Source of the DNA: Clostridium paridis
Lineage (GTDB): Bacteria > Bacillota > Clostridia > Clostridiales > Clostridiaceae
NCBI RefSeq assembly: GCF_016765615.1
Contig: NZ_JAESWA010000023.1
Span: 62,001 to 126,000, forward strand
Direction: 5' to 3'
DNA: 64,000 nt
Within the stretch, counting starts at the first letter, position 1, and each line of letters opens with the position of its first letter. Made by a program: the position numbers and the translations under genes. Shown here in pieces: positions 17,097 to 25,523 of the stretch. Below the pieces are notes generated by a model. That model worked only from the letters and a program-made list of their open reading frames with translations. It was not told the DNA's origin and did not search any database.

Positions 17097-17552
17097 ATGG
17101 CAGTAGATGTAAATAAAGTTAGAGATGAAGTAACTAGTTCTATATTAGGTTATATGGGAACAAGTATAGATCCTAAGGCATTTGCACTAGCATTTTCAGC
17201 AGCATTCGCACTAGCATTTGCAAAGGCAGAAGCAGAAGCTAAAGCAGAAGCAGAATCTGAAGCAGGAGCATTAGCATTAGCTGCAAATAGAAATGTAGAT
17301 GTAGAAAGAGAATTCCACAAACAAAAACAATATAATGAACAAATTAATCATAACCATATAACTCAAAGTCAAAATCAAGGACAAACTTCTAAGAATGATG
17401 CTGATAATGATGCTGACACTGAAGCAGAATCAGGAGCATTAGCAGGAGCAAAAGCAGGAGCAGCAGCAAAATCAAAAGCAAAAGCAGAAGCAGAAAAACG
17501 TGTTGATGTAGATATAGATATAGATAAGAAAAAAGACGGACCTAAGTGGTAA
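17097..17552 (+). CDS. Ala/Glu/Lys-repeat low-complexity protein (unknown, possibly self-assembling)
   Basis: I do not recognise a family. The 151 residues fall into blocks: a folded-looking start (MAVDVNKVRDEVTSSILGYM), a hydrophobic alternating stretch (FALAFSAAFALAFA, 29-42), AKAEAEAKAEAESEAG (42-57), a Gln/Asn/His-rich centre (about 72-100), an Asp-rich spacer, a second Ala/Gly/Lys block (113-133), and alternating VDVDIDID (136-143). The alternating Ala with Glu/Lys resembles ionic self-complementary peptides that form beta-sheet fibrils, though helix or coiled coil is also possible. There is no signal peptide. The ATG follows GGGAGAGATGGG. It has its own promoter region and terminator. 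A spore-layer or matrix role is inference only. Confidence 0.7.
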   Translation: MAVDVNKVRDEVTSSILGYMGTSIDPKAFALAFSAAFALAFAKAEAEAKAEAESEAGALALAANRNVDVEREFHKQKQYNEQINHNHITQSQNQGQTSKNDADNDADTEAESGALAGAKAGAAAKSKAKAEAEKRVDVDIDIDKKKDGPKW

Positions 17553-17574
17553 GAAATAAATTATTCTAAAGTAG

Positions 17575-17605
17575 ACATAGTGGAGATTTTCTCCACTATG
17601 TTTTT
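17575..17605 (+). terminator. Terminator after the Ala-rich gene
   Basis: ACATAGTGGAGA and TCTCCACTATGT pair perfectly around a three-base loop and run into TTTT. Confidence 0.9.
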
Positions 17606-17701
17606 AACAATTAAAAGAATTTATCTAAATATGTTTATAATATATTTAGAGTCTTAAGTTTAAGTCAAATAGTTTTAAGAACTTAGCTTAGGAGGTGAAA
17701 T

Positions 17702-18187
17702 ATGATTAAAGATAATATACCAGATAAAGAAGAGGTCGAAGTTGAAGTCGTAAATGATAAAGAAGCAAGCTTAAGTACCCAAGAAAGTCACCAAAAGAAT
17801 ATACAAGATCTTGATCAAGAACAAAGTGTTGTTTCCAAACCGTTTCAATTTAATTCGCAGAATTTAAGTCTCATACTTGGTGAGGAAAAGAAGGATTATT
17901 CAGGTAAGATCGTTGGAATAACTTATCTTGATAAGTATAATCAAATAGTACCAGATGTAACTATTTTGCTATACTTTGGAAGTGATCACGAGTATCCAGT
18001 ATGTAGAACAAATTCCGATAAAAATGGAAAATATATTATAGAGAATATTCCACCAGGGTATTACACTATAGAAGCATATATTGGCAAAAACTTTGTATAC
18101 TCTTCTCATTTTATTAAGGTTTTACCTTGTGAAAAAGTTGAGCATTCAATTTTTTTAAAGTATATTAAAAAAAGGGAAAGTTATTAG
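17702..18187 (+). CDS. Carboxypeptidase-regulatory-like / CNA-B-like beta-sandwich protein
   Basis: Residues 1-60 are acidic and Gln-rich, likely disordered (EEVEVEVVNDKE, QEQS). Residues about 67-152 form one prealbumin-like beta-sandwich: GKIVGITYLDKYNQIVPDVTILLY, TNSDKNGKYIIENIPPGYYTIEAY, ending HSIFLKY. The DKNGKY(I)-x-NIPPGYYTI segment is typical of carboxypeptidase regulatory-like domains found in surface and coat proteins. No signal peptide or sortase motif is present, so if it is on a surface it must reach it another way, for example by deposition from the mother cell during sporulation. AGGAGGTGA precedes the ATG. It follows the Ala-rich gene but is separated by a terminator. Confidence 0.72.
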   Translation: MIKDNIPDKEEVEVEVVNDKEASLSTQESHQKNIQDLDQEQSVVSKPFQFNSQNLSLILGEEKKDYSGKIVGITYLDKYNQIVPDVTILLYFGSDHEYPVCRTNSDKNGKYIIENIPPGYYTIEAYIGKNFVYSSHFIKVLPCEKVEHSIFLKYIKKRESY

Positions 18188-18202
18188 ATAGATAAGAATA
18201 AA

Positions 18203-18247
18203 ATAATAAATCCACTATGCAAATGAGTATAGTGGATTTCTATTATT
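18203..18247 (+). terminator. Terminator after the beta-sandwich gene
   Basis: AAATAATAAATCCACTAT pairs with ATAGTGGATTTCTATTATTT with one mismatch region. The T run is poor but the stem is long. Confidence 0.7.
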
Positions 18248-18313
18248 TAACGAAAGTGTTTATGAGAGATTATGGTATAATTACTTTTATAAAGGGGTAC
18301 ATAGGAGTTTATC

Positions 18314-19444
18314 ATGGAAAATGTAATGAAGGAATTAGGGGCTAAAAAAGTTATAGACCGGCAAGATATACTTAAATTAAAAGAATATATAGAAAAAAAG
18401 TATGTAGACTATACAAAAAAAGAAAAATTGGATATTTTAAATAGAGCAGTTCACCAAGTTCTAGATAAAAGCATAGAAGGACTTGAAACTGAATATAAGC
18501 ACGAAATCAAGATACAAGTGTTAAGAAATACTATATCTGGGGAAGCAGATACTACATCTTTAGCAGATATATTTAATATTTACATATCACTTGAAGGAAA
18601 GTCAGAAAATTATATTAGCACACTTGTGAAATGGACAAGTTTACATATAAAAAATGATAATTCTAAAGCAGAGTTAGAGTTATTAGATAAGAAGAATAAT
18701 GCTCATGGAGTTGCGTTGCAAAAGGGAATAAGTGATAATCTATTAAAGAATAAATCATTAAGTGAAGTGCCTTATAACAGCGCACAAAATATAAAAATAG
18801 CTAATAATAATATAATTAATATACTTATTCAAAAAAAGATATTACTTTCATTCTTAACTATTACAATAATTACGGTAGGAATCATAGGTATATATAATAT
18901 CAATAGTAGAAGAATTAAAGTCCATTTAGAAAATTCAAGTATAGGAAATAGTATTGATAATAAAGATGTAGACTCAGAAATAAAATCAGATTTATGGAAA
19001 GAATCTAATCTACCAGAAGATTTTAAATACAGGGATATTAATAAAGATAAGTTAAAGGAATTTCTAATTAAAAAAAATTCTTTATTAGCTGAAGAACCGT
19101 ATTTTACAACTGTGATTACAGTATCTAAGGAGTATAATTTGAATCCTTTAATATTATTTGCCGTTTCAGGCCAAGAGCAAGGGTTTGTACCTAAGGATGA
19201 AGTTGATGCTAAGAAAATAGCAAACAATCCTTTTAATGTGTATACAAGCTGGAAAAATTATAACACAGATATTAGAGATGCTAGTAAGATAGCATGCGTG
19301 ACAATAATAAATTTGTGTAAAGATAGGCCGAAAGATGAGGATGCATTCAAGTGGATAAATACAAAGTATTCTGAAGATAAAAATTGGTTTAAAGGAGTAA
19401 ATCAAATATACGTAGATTTAAAGAATGAGTTAAATGTTAAATAA
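18314..19444 (+). CDS. Membrane-anchored protein with glucosaminidase/lysozyme-like C-terminal domain
   Basis: The first 170 residues are a charged cytoplasmic region of unknown fold rich in helices. A single transmembrane segment lies at about 176-195 (ILLSFLTITIITVGIIGIYNI). The external part from about residue 260 (YFTTVITVSKEYNLNPLILFAVSGQEQGFVP, then NNPFNVYTSWKNY) follows the pattern of FlgJ/endo-beta-N-acetylglucosaminidase domains, with Glu288 as the probable catalytic acid and NNPFNV matching the usual NNLFGI. It would cleave peptidoglycan glycan strands near the membrane. The ATG follows AGGAG. The long cytoplasmic N-terminus is unusual for a wall hydrolase and suggests regulation from inside the cell. 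Confidence 0.65.
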   Translation: MENVMKELGAKKVIDRQDILKLKEYIEKKYVDYTKKEKLDILNRAVHQVLDKSIEGLETEYKHEIKIQVLRNTISGEADTTSLADIFNIYISLEGKSENYISTLVKWTSLHIKNDNSKAELELLDKKNNAHGVALQKGISDNLLKNKSLSEVPYNSAQNIKIANNNIINILIQKKILLSFLTITIITVGIIGIYNINSRRIKVHLENSSIGNSIDNKDVDSEIKSDLWKESNLPEDFKYRDINKDKLKEFLIKKNSLLAEEPYFTTVITVSKEYNLNPLILFAVSGQEQGFVPKDEVDAKKIANNPFNVYTSWKNYNTDIRDASKIACVTIINLCKDRPKDEDAFKWINTKYSEDKNWFKGVNQIYVDLKNELNVK

Positions 19445-19468
19445 TTGTAAAAGTAAAAAAAGTACGTT

Positions 19469-19500
19469 AAAGCCATCATATAATTGTGATGGCTTTTATT
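19469..19500 (+). terminator. Terminator after the glucosaminidase-like gene
   Basis: AAAGCCATCA and TGATGGCTTT pair around an eight-base loop, followed by a T-rich tract. The gap to 19694 holds nothing else I can name. Confidence 0.8.
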
Positions 19501-19694
19501 TTATCTCATGGATGATTTTTTTTCTTTCAAAAATATGAAATTTTTTATCTGAATTATATATACGAAACTAATCTCATAAATATAGAGTATAGTTTTTGAA
19601 ATGAGGTTTTTTTATATGTATTACTTATTAAAAATATTACATTAACAATTAAAATTTGTAAGATTCGTATTAATGATTCAGGGAGGACGTCATA

Positions 19695-21083
19695 TTGGAG
19701 AAGGAAAAAAATAAACGTAAAAAAACAATAAAGGGTATTATAATTTCTATAGGTATTTTGATTATTATATACTTAGGAATGACCATTTATTTTACTAATC
19801 ATTTGTATTTTGGCTCAGAGGTTAATAGTATTAGTGTTTCTGGTAAAACAGTAGTAGAAGCTGAAAAACAGCTGCCGTCTGAACTTGATGCATATAAGTT
19901 AGTGATAGAGGAAAGAGATGGTAAAAAAGAAGAAATTAATGGATCAGATATTAAGTTAAAGTATGAGCCTAATGGTGAGATTCAAAAGCTAAAGGAGAGA
20001 CAGAATCCCTTTGGATGGATTTCAGCATTTTTCAATTCTAGTAATAGTAAGATAAAAGAAGGTATATCTTATGATAAGGAATTATTAAAAAAGCAGATGG
20101 ATAGTTTGGAGTGTTTAACAAATAAAAGCATAGTGGAGCCTAAAGAGCCAAGTTTCAAATATGAGAATAATAAATATATAATTATAGATGAAGTCAAAGG
20201 AAATAAGCTAAATAAGAGTATTTTAGAAGAGAAGTTAGCTAATTCCATAAACAATATGGATAAGACCATTAGCCTAGAATCAGCAGATTGCTACGAAAAA
20301 CCCCAATATACTGCAGCTTCACAAAAGGTAATAGATACTCAAAATTTGCTTAATAAATATGTATCAACTAAAGTTACTTATAACTTAGGTTCAAAGAAAC
20401 AAATTGTAGATGGTGCAATTATAAATAAATGGCTTCAAGTTAATGAAAAGTTTGAAGTTGTGTTTGATGAAACAAATATAAAAAAGTATTTAGATACACT
20501 TTTTGATGGTTTGAATACAGTTGGAAAAGAAAGAGATTTTCATACAACAATGGGAACTACTATAAAAATCAGCGGTGGAGATTATGGTTGGTTAGTTGAT
20601 AAATCAAAAGAAGTTGAGAATTTGATAGCATCTGTTAAGGAAGGACAAACAGTAGATAGGGAACCTAAATATTCTCAAACAGCTATATCACAAGATGGAA
20701 ATGATATAGGGAATACCTATGTAGAAATAAATATGACAAGGCAACATTTATGGTTTTATAAAGATGGTAAATTAATTGTTGAAGGGGATGTTGTTACAGG
20801 TAATGTAAGTCAAAATCATTCAACACGAGTGGGAGTTTATAGGATAAAATATAAGCAGACAAACACTATGCTAAAAGGCGAAGATTATAATGTACCTGTT
20901 AGCTTCTGGATGCCATTTGATGGAGGAATTGGAATTCATGATGCAAGATGGAGAAGTGCTTTTGGTGGAAATATTTATAGAACAAATGGATCCCATGGTT
21001 GCGTCAATGCCCCATACTATGTTGCAAATGCAGTATTTAATAGTATTCAGGTAGGAAATCCTGTGGTTTGTTATTATGAATAA
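19695..21083 (+). CDS. L,D-transpeptidase (YkuD) with peptidoglycan-binding-like domains
   Basis: The protein starts with a basic stretch and a membrane anchor (GIIISIGILIIIYLGMTIYF, about 13-32). The middle region resembles the duplicated PG_binding_4 domain that precedes clostridial and enterococcal L,D-transpeptidases. The YkuD domain starts near YVEINMTRQHLWFYKDGKL, and the catalytic motif is SHGCVNAP with Cys436. Conserved GIGIHDARWRSAFGG is also present. It forms 3-3 cross-links in peptidoglycan or attaches envelope proteins, outside the membrane. The TTG start follows GGGAGG. A strong terminator follows. Confidence 0.92.
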   Translation: MEKEKNKRKKTIKGIIISIGILIIIYLGMTIYFTNHLYFGSEVNSISVSGKTVVEAEKQLPSELDAYKLVIEERDGKKEEINGSDIKLKYEPNGEIQKLKERQNPFGWISAFFNSSNSKIKEGISYDKELLKKQMDSLECLTNKSIVEPKEPSFKYENNKYIIIDEVKGNKLNKSILEEKLANSINNMDKTISLESADCYEKPQYTAASQKVIDTQNLLNKYVSTKVTYNLGSKKQIVDGAIINKWLQVNEKFEVVFDETNIKKYLDTLFDGLNTVGKERDFHTTMGTTIKISGGDYGWLVDKSKEVENLIASVKEGQTVDREPKYSQTAISQDGNDIGNTYVEINMTRQHLWFYKDGKLIVEGDVVTGNVSQNHSTRVGVYRIKYKQTNTMLKGEDYNVPVSFWMPFDGGIGIHDARWRSAFGGNIYRTNGSHGCVNAPYYVANAVFNSIQVGNPVVCYYE

Positions 21084-21102
21084 GATAGAACTTTTATAGA
21101 TT

Positions 21103-21145
21103 AAAAAACTTCTTCTAGTTACTCAATTACTAGAAGAAGTTTTTT
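21103..21145. terminator. Terminator after the L,D-transpeptidase gene
   Basis: AAAAAACTTCTTCTAGT and ACTAGAAGAAGTTTTTT form a 17-bp stem with a short loop. It can work for both converging genes. Confidence 0.9.
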
Positions 21146-21152
21146 AGCTTTT

Positions 21153-21213
21153 TATAGGATACTTAATTTATTAATGAATAAGTAAGTTATTATTTGAACT
21201 TACAACCCTATAT
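21153..21213. repeat. Family 1 palindromic repeat, copy B (decayed)
   Basis: TATAGGATACTTAATTTATT and, at the other end, GAACTTACAACCCTATA match the family 1 ends with several changes. It lies between two converging genes, just beyond the KAS III stop codon. Confidence 0.6.
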
Positions 21214-21224
21214 TTTAAATATAA

Positions 21225-22223
21225 CTAATATCTTAAAAGTATACATGAAGCAACAACACCTGCTCCCACTGTCCAAAGAATGACGTGGTCACCGCGTTGT
21301 ATTTTATTTTTTTCAATAGAATCAGTAAGTGCGATAAATGGACTAGTAACTCCGGTATATCCAAATTTGTTTCCGACAAAAGGAAACTTGTGGTTAGGTT
21401 CCTTTAAGGCTTCTTGGATTAATTCAATATTTTTCTTAGCAAACTGAGATAAACAATAAAGCTTAATATCATCCTTTGAGAGGTTGTTTCTATCAAGAAT
21501 TTCATTTATTGAATCAACAGAACTAGCAAAAGCTTCATCGGTATCAAAATCAATCCATTCAATTATTCTATTATCCTTTTCAGTGTGTTTATCTAATGGT
21601 AGAACCTTGGAAAAACCTGAGGGTGGGAAATTTATATATCCACTTAATGAGCTATCCACATAAGAGGAACTATCTAGAAAGTCTGATGGATGATTATCTA
21701 CATTTTCTAGTAAAATGGCACAAGCTGATTCTCCAAAATTAGAATAAGTAATGGCTTCAGTTCGTCTTGAATATCTAACCAACTGGTCAGAGCCAATAAC
21801 TAATGCGTATTTTATTCTATCATTAGTTTTCATAATTCTGCTGACTTGATCAACAGCAATTATCATTCCTGCGCAATTTCCATTCATATCATATGCAATT
21901 GCTTGCTTTCCTAGTCCTAATGCTTCATGAATTTTGACTGCATTCGTAGGTGATAAAAATTCTGGAGTTGTAGATACAAATACTACTAAGTTTATGTCAT
22001 TTACATCAATATTTGCATTTTGTATTACCTTTTTTGAAGCTTCAATGGCCATAGTTAAAGAATTTTCATGGAAGTCCTCAGAAATATATCTTGAATCTCT
22101 TCCTGTAACTTCAAGTAGCCCTGATATATCTGTTCCTTGCTTCGAAAAATGCTTCATAAAGTATTCGTTTGAATATTTTGTTTCAGGGTGGTAATATTCT
22201 ATTCTGTTTATTTTTACGTTCAT
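21225..22223 (-). CDS. 3-oxoacyl-ACP synthase III-like (KAS III) protein with altered active site
   Basis: The 332-residue protein has the FabH thiolase fold: VTGRDSRYI, VVFVSTTPEFLSPTNA, YDMNGNCAGM with the nucleophile Cys117, GSDQL and GDHVILWTVGAG. FabH normally uses Cys-His-Asn. Here the HQAN segment reads SQFA (Ser259 in place of His) and the GNTSAAS segment reads GYTGVTS (Tyr in place of Asn). The decarboxylative condensation machinery is therefore probably lost, while acyl loading on Cys could remain, as in related acyltransferase-like KAS III proteins. The ATG at 22221-22223 has GGAG eight bases before it; a GTG three codons earlier overlaps that site. It is monocistronic, with no biosynthetic neighbours. 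Confidence 0.85.
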   Translation of the reverse strand: MNVKINRIEYYHPETKYSNEYFMKHFSKQGTDISGLLEVTGRDSRYISEDFHENSLTMAIEASKKVIQNANIDVNDINLVVFVSTTPEFLSPTNAVKIHEALGLGKQAIAYDMNGNCAGMIIAVDQVSRIMKTNDRIKYALVIGSDQLVRYSRRTEAITYSNFGESACAILLENVDNHPSDFLDSSSYVDSSLSGYINFPPSGFSKVLPLDKHTEKDNRIIEWIDFDTDEAFASSVDSINEILDRNNLSKDDIKLYCLSQFAKKNIELIQEALKEPNHKFPFVGNKFGYTGVTSPFIALTDSIEKNKIQRGDHVILWTVGAGVVASCILLRY

Positions 22224-22443
22224 TTCAATCACTCCTACATTAAATATTTCTAAAAATAATATTTATATATCTATATCGTTGGCAAATTTAATTACTTTAG
22301 GGATTTATTGTAAGTTAATTTGCTTTGTAAAATTATAGAAAGGATAAAAATGTTAATTCAGATGAAATATTTAGTAAGTTATAATAAAATATCAAAAAAC
22401 AGAATAATATGGTAAATTATGTGGAAAAACATACGAAAATTAA

Positions 22444-22479
22444 CTATAATTAATAAATATACGGAAATATTAATTATAG
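22444..22479 (+). promoter_or_regulatory. Perfect inverted repeat in the chemoreceptor leader
   Basis: CTATAATTAATA (22444-22455) and TATTAATTATAG (22468-22479) form a perfect 12-bp stem with a 12-base loop containing ACGGAAA, ending eight bases before the GGAGG of the next gene. No T run follows, so it is more likely an operator or leader structure than a terminator. Confidence 0.45.
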
Positions 22480-22498
22480 CTAAGATGGAGGAAGATTA

Positions 22499-23965
22499 AT
22501 GGATTATAAAAAAAATGTAGAACTAAAAAATAAAATCATGTTAGTAGGATTTTTGCTATCAGTGTTATTAAGAGTAGTTTTTGATATTTTCTTAAAGACA
22601 GATACAAAGTCAATATTAATTCTTATAGGGCTTTCTGTGCCATTAATGCTGATTGCATTAATATTAATAAAAGCTAAATATGTTATTCCAACTATGCTTT
22701 ATACAATATTTATGTATACAGTAGTTATATGTATAATGTTTTTAACAGATCCAAGCTGGGCAAATTTTATTTTAATTTACTATGGAGTAATATTAGTTAG
22801 TGTATATCAAGATTTAAGAGCCACAATATTAGAAGCCATTGCAAGTATAGCACTTATAGTTTATTTCTTTTTAACATATAAAACTACTTTGTTTATTTCG
22901 GTAGGCTATGAGGAACTAGTATTTTATGTGTTATACGTTGTTGCAGGTTCAGTTATTTTATCAATTAATGCAGTTATTACAAAGATTGTTTATAAGAATT
23001 TAGATGAAGAGCAGAAGTTAACAAACGATGCAAAAGCAAAGGCGGAAATGTTATTAAATAAAATTTATTACACCATAAGGACTTTAACAGAAGCAAATGA
23101 AAAAATTAAAAGTGGAATTACTGTCACTGGACAAATAGCAGAAGAAATAACAACTGCTACAAGTGAGGTTGCAGATAGAGCATCAAGACAAGTAAATATA
23201 ATGGATAGTATGAAAACTTCAAGTAAAGTAGGAGTAGAAAAAGTAGGAGAAGTTTCAAATGCAATTAAAACTATGGAATCTCTATCAGTATCAACTGAGA
23301 ATGTAGTTTCAGAAGGTACAAGCAAGGTAGATATACTTTCTTCAGAAATGAATAAGGTTAATTCAAATATTTTAAATGTAGTGGATATGATTAGTGAACT
23401 AAGTGAGGAAACTACAAAAATTGTTCAAATTATAAATAGCATTACAGAAATATCAGAACAGACTAATCTTTTAGCACTTAACGCATCAATAGAAGCAGCT
23501 AGGGCAGGAGAGCATGGTAAAGGGTTTGCAGTAGTTGCAGAGGAAGTGAGAAAGCTTGCAGAGGATTCCAAGATTTCTACAGATAAGGTTGAGGCAATAT
23601 TGAGTAATATATCGCATAAAACTAAAGTTGTTGCAGGGGAAATACTTAAGGAAAAAGAATCTATTGAAATATGCAATAAACATACTGATGATGTTAAGGC
23701 ATTATTCCAAGATGTAAATATTAATACAACAAATGTGCTTAATCATTCAAAAGATGTCAGTTCTCAGTCAGCTGTAGTGGAAGATACAATGAAAAGTACA
23801 TTAAACTCTGTAAATGATATTAGCGAAGATGTAGAAACAACAGCAGCTGCAATGGAGGAAATATTTGCAGCAATAGATGACCTTAATGCTGGAATAATAG
23901 AAATAACAAATAGCTATAATGATTTAGATGAGATTTGTAATGAGTTAAATTCCATAAAACTATAA
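22499..23965 (+). CDS. Methyl-accepting chemotaxis protein with multi-helix membrane input domain
   Basis: Six or so hydrophobic helices occupy residues 1-170 with almost no external loop, so the sensor is buried in the membrane and lacks a periplasmic dCache or 4HB domain. The cytoplasmic part is a methyl-accepting signalling domain with the hairpin tip [40 protein letters not shown] near 315-355, which contacts CheA and CheW. There is no C-terminal pentapeptide for CheR tethering. GGAGG precedes the ATG. It stands alone. The buried input domain suggests it senses membrane state, energy or a small hydrophobic compound. Confidence 0.9.
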   Translation: MDYKKNVELKNKIMLVGFLLSVLLRVVFDIFLKTDTKSILILIGLSVPLMLIALILIKAKYVIPTMLYTIFMYTVVICIMFLTDPSWANFILIYYGVILVSVYQDLRATILEAIASIALIVYFFLTYKTTLFISVGYEELVFYVLYVVAGSVILSINAVITKIVYKNLDEEQKLTNDAKAKAEMLLNKIYYTIRTLTEANEKIKSGITVTGQIAEEITTATSEVADRASRQVNIMDSMKTSSKVGVEKVGEVSNAIKTMESLSVSTENVVSEGTSKVDILSSEMNKVNSNILNVVDMISELSEETTKIVQIINSITEISEQTNLLALNASIEAARAGEHGKGFAVVAEEVRKLAEDSKISTDKVEAILSNISHKTKVVAGEILKEKESIEICNKHTDDVKALFQDVNINTTNVLNHSKDVSSQSAVVEDTMKSTLNSVNDISEDVETTAAAMEEIFAAIDDLNAGIIEITNSYNDLDEICNELNSIKL

Positions 23966-23968
23966 AGT

Positions 23969-23998
23969 TAAAATCACCATGAAAATGGTGATTTTTAA
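23969..23998 (+). terminator. Terminator after the chemoreceptor gene
   Basis: AAAATCACCAT and ATGGTGATTTT pair around GAAA and are followed by T residues. Confidence 0.88.
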
Positions 23999-24068
23999 TT
24001 TTAATAGATAAACGTAATTAAAAAGTTAACATTGGAAATTTAAAGTATACATATTGAAAAATCTCTAT

Positions 24069-24105
24069 CCTTGATATAGCATAAATATATAATATCATCA
24101 AGGAG
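24069..24105 (+). promoter_or_regulatory. Hairpin that includes the aspA ribosome binding site
   Basis: CCTTGAT (24069-24075) pairs with ATCAAGG (24097-24103), extended by ATA/TAT pairs past a bulged C. The 3' arm contains most of AAGGAG, the Shine-Dalgarno of aspA, so the fold would hide it. Confidence 0.45.
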
Positions 24106-24112
24106 TATAGTT

Positions 24113-25510
24113 ATGGATTATAGAATTGAAAAAGATATGCTTGGAGTGAAAAGCATAAATGATGAGAAATATTATGGCATTAACACAATAAGAGCTATGG
24201 AAAATTTTAATATTGGAGATAAATTTGTAAATATAGATTTTGTAAAGGAAATAGCACTTATAAAAAAAGCGGCAGCAATGGTTAATATTAAACTTAAAAA
24301 GTTAGATGAAGAGAAAGGGAAAGCAATAATTAAGGCTGCAGAGGAAGTAGTAAGTGGATTGTTTGATGAAAATTTTCACATAAACGCATTTCAGGGAGGG
24401 GCTGGAACCTCTACTAATATGAATGTTAATGAAGTTATAGCAAATAGAGCATTAGAATTATTAGGGAGAAAAAAAGGAGAATATGATATAATTCATCCTA
24501 ATAACCATGTTAATATGTCACAATCTACAAATGATGTATGTCCAACAGCTCTTAGAATTGCAGCAATAAGAAAGATAAGAAAACTTGCAGATGCTTTAGC
24601 TAGTCTTCAAGAAGCCTTTCAGATAAAGGAAGATGAGTTTGCAAATATATTAAAATTAGGAAGAACAGAACTTATGGATGCTCTTCCAATGATGGCTGGT
24701 CAAGGTTTTGGTGCTTATGCTAAAGCCATAGAGAGAGATAGATGGAGAATATATAAGGTTGAAGAGAGACTAAGAGTAATTAATATTGGTGGAACCGCTA
24801 TAGGAACAGGATTGAATGCAACCAATAAATATATATTCATGATAACTGATTTGCTTCAAGACCTTACAGGAATAGGATTAGCACGATCAGATTTTCCAAT
24901 GGATATAACACAAAATGCAGATGTTTTCGTTGAAGTTTCAGGACTTTTAAAATCCTGTGCAGTTAATTTAATGAAAATATCAAACGATTTAAGATTACTA
25001 GGATCAGGCCCTAGAGGTGGTTTTGGTGAAATTTTACTTCCAATGGAGCAAGCAGGATCATCTATAATGCCTGGAAAAGTAAATCCTGTAATACCAGAAA
25101 TGGTGGCACAAGTAGCAATGAGAATAATATCTAATGATAGTGGTATAACTTTTGCGGCAGCTAGTGGACAGCTTGAATTAAATGCATTTATTCCAATAAT
25201 TACAGAAAATCTTTTAGAATCCTTAGAATTATTAGAAAGAACAATAATAATTTTTAGAGAAAAATGCATTGAAGGAATAGAAGTTAATAAGGACAAGTGC
25301 AAAGAAAACTTAGAGAAATCTACAGCTATGACTGCTGCGTTAATAAATCATATTGGCTATGACAAAGCAAGTGAAGTTGCAAAAAGATCTTTAGCTTCAG
25401 GAAAAACATTAAGGGAAATTCTAATTTGCGAAAAAATATTATCAGAAGAAGAAATAAATAAGATACTTAACCCATTAGAGTTAACAAAGCCAGGAATACC
25501 TGGAAAGTAA
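24113..25510 (+). CDS. aspA: Aspartate ammonia-lyase
   Basis: The enzyme converts aspartate to fumarate and ammonia. The 465 residues show the fumarase/aspartase pattern: HINAFQGGAGTSTNMNVNEV near 95-115, HVNMSQSTNDVCPTA near 131-146, GRTELMDALPM, and the signature GSSIMPGKVNPVIPE near 318-332. The length is typical of AspA. The variant TELMDALPM rather than TQLQDAVP in the GRT region is seen in the hydF-linked clostridial group. The start follows AAGGAG within a possible hairpin. hydF begins 13 bases after the stop, so the two form an operon. The same pairing occurs in other clostridia; the reason is not known, though fumarate or ammonia chemistry in H-cluster assembly has been suggested. 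Confidence 0.93.
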   Translation: MDYRIEKDMLGVKSINDEKYYGINTIRAMENFNIGDKFVNIDFVKEIALIKKAAAMVNIKLKKLDEEKGKAIIKAAEEVVSGLFDENFHINAFQGGAGTSTNMNVNEVIANRALELLGRKKGEYDIIHPNNHVNMSQSTNDVCPTALRIAAIRKIRKLADALASLQEAFQIKEDEFANILKLGRTELMDALPMMAGQGFGAYAKAIERDRWRIYKVEERLRVINIGGTAIGTGLNATNKYIFMITDLLQDLTGIGLARSDFPMDITQNADVFVEVSGLLKSCAVNLMKISNDLRLLGSGPRGGFGEILLPMEQAGSSIMPGKVNPVIPEMVAQVAMRIISNDSGITFAAASGQLELNAFIPIITENLLESLELLERTIIIFREKCIEGIEVNKDKCKENLEKSTAMTAALINHIGYDKASEVAKRSLASGKTLREILICEKILSEEEINKILNPLELTKPGIPGK

Positions 25511-25523
25511 GGAGAGTAATAAT

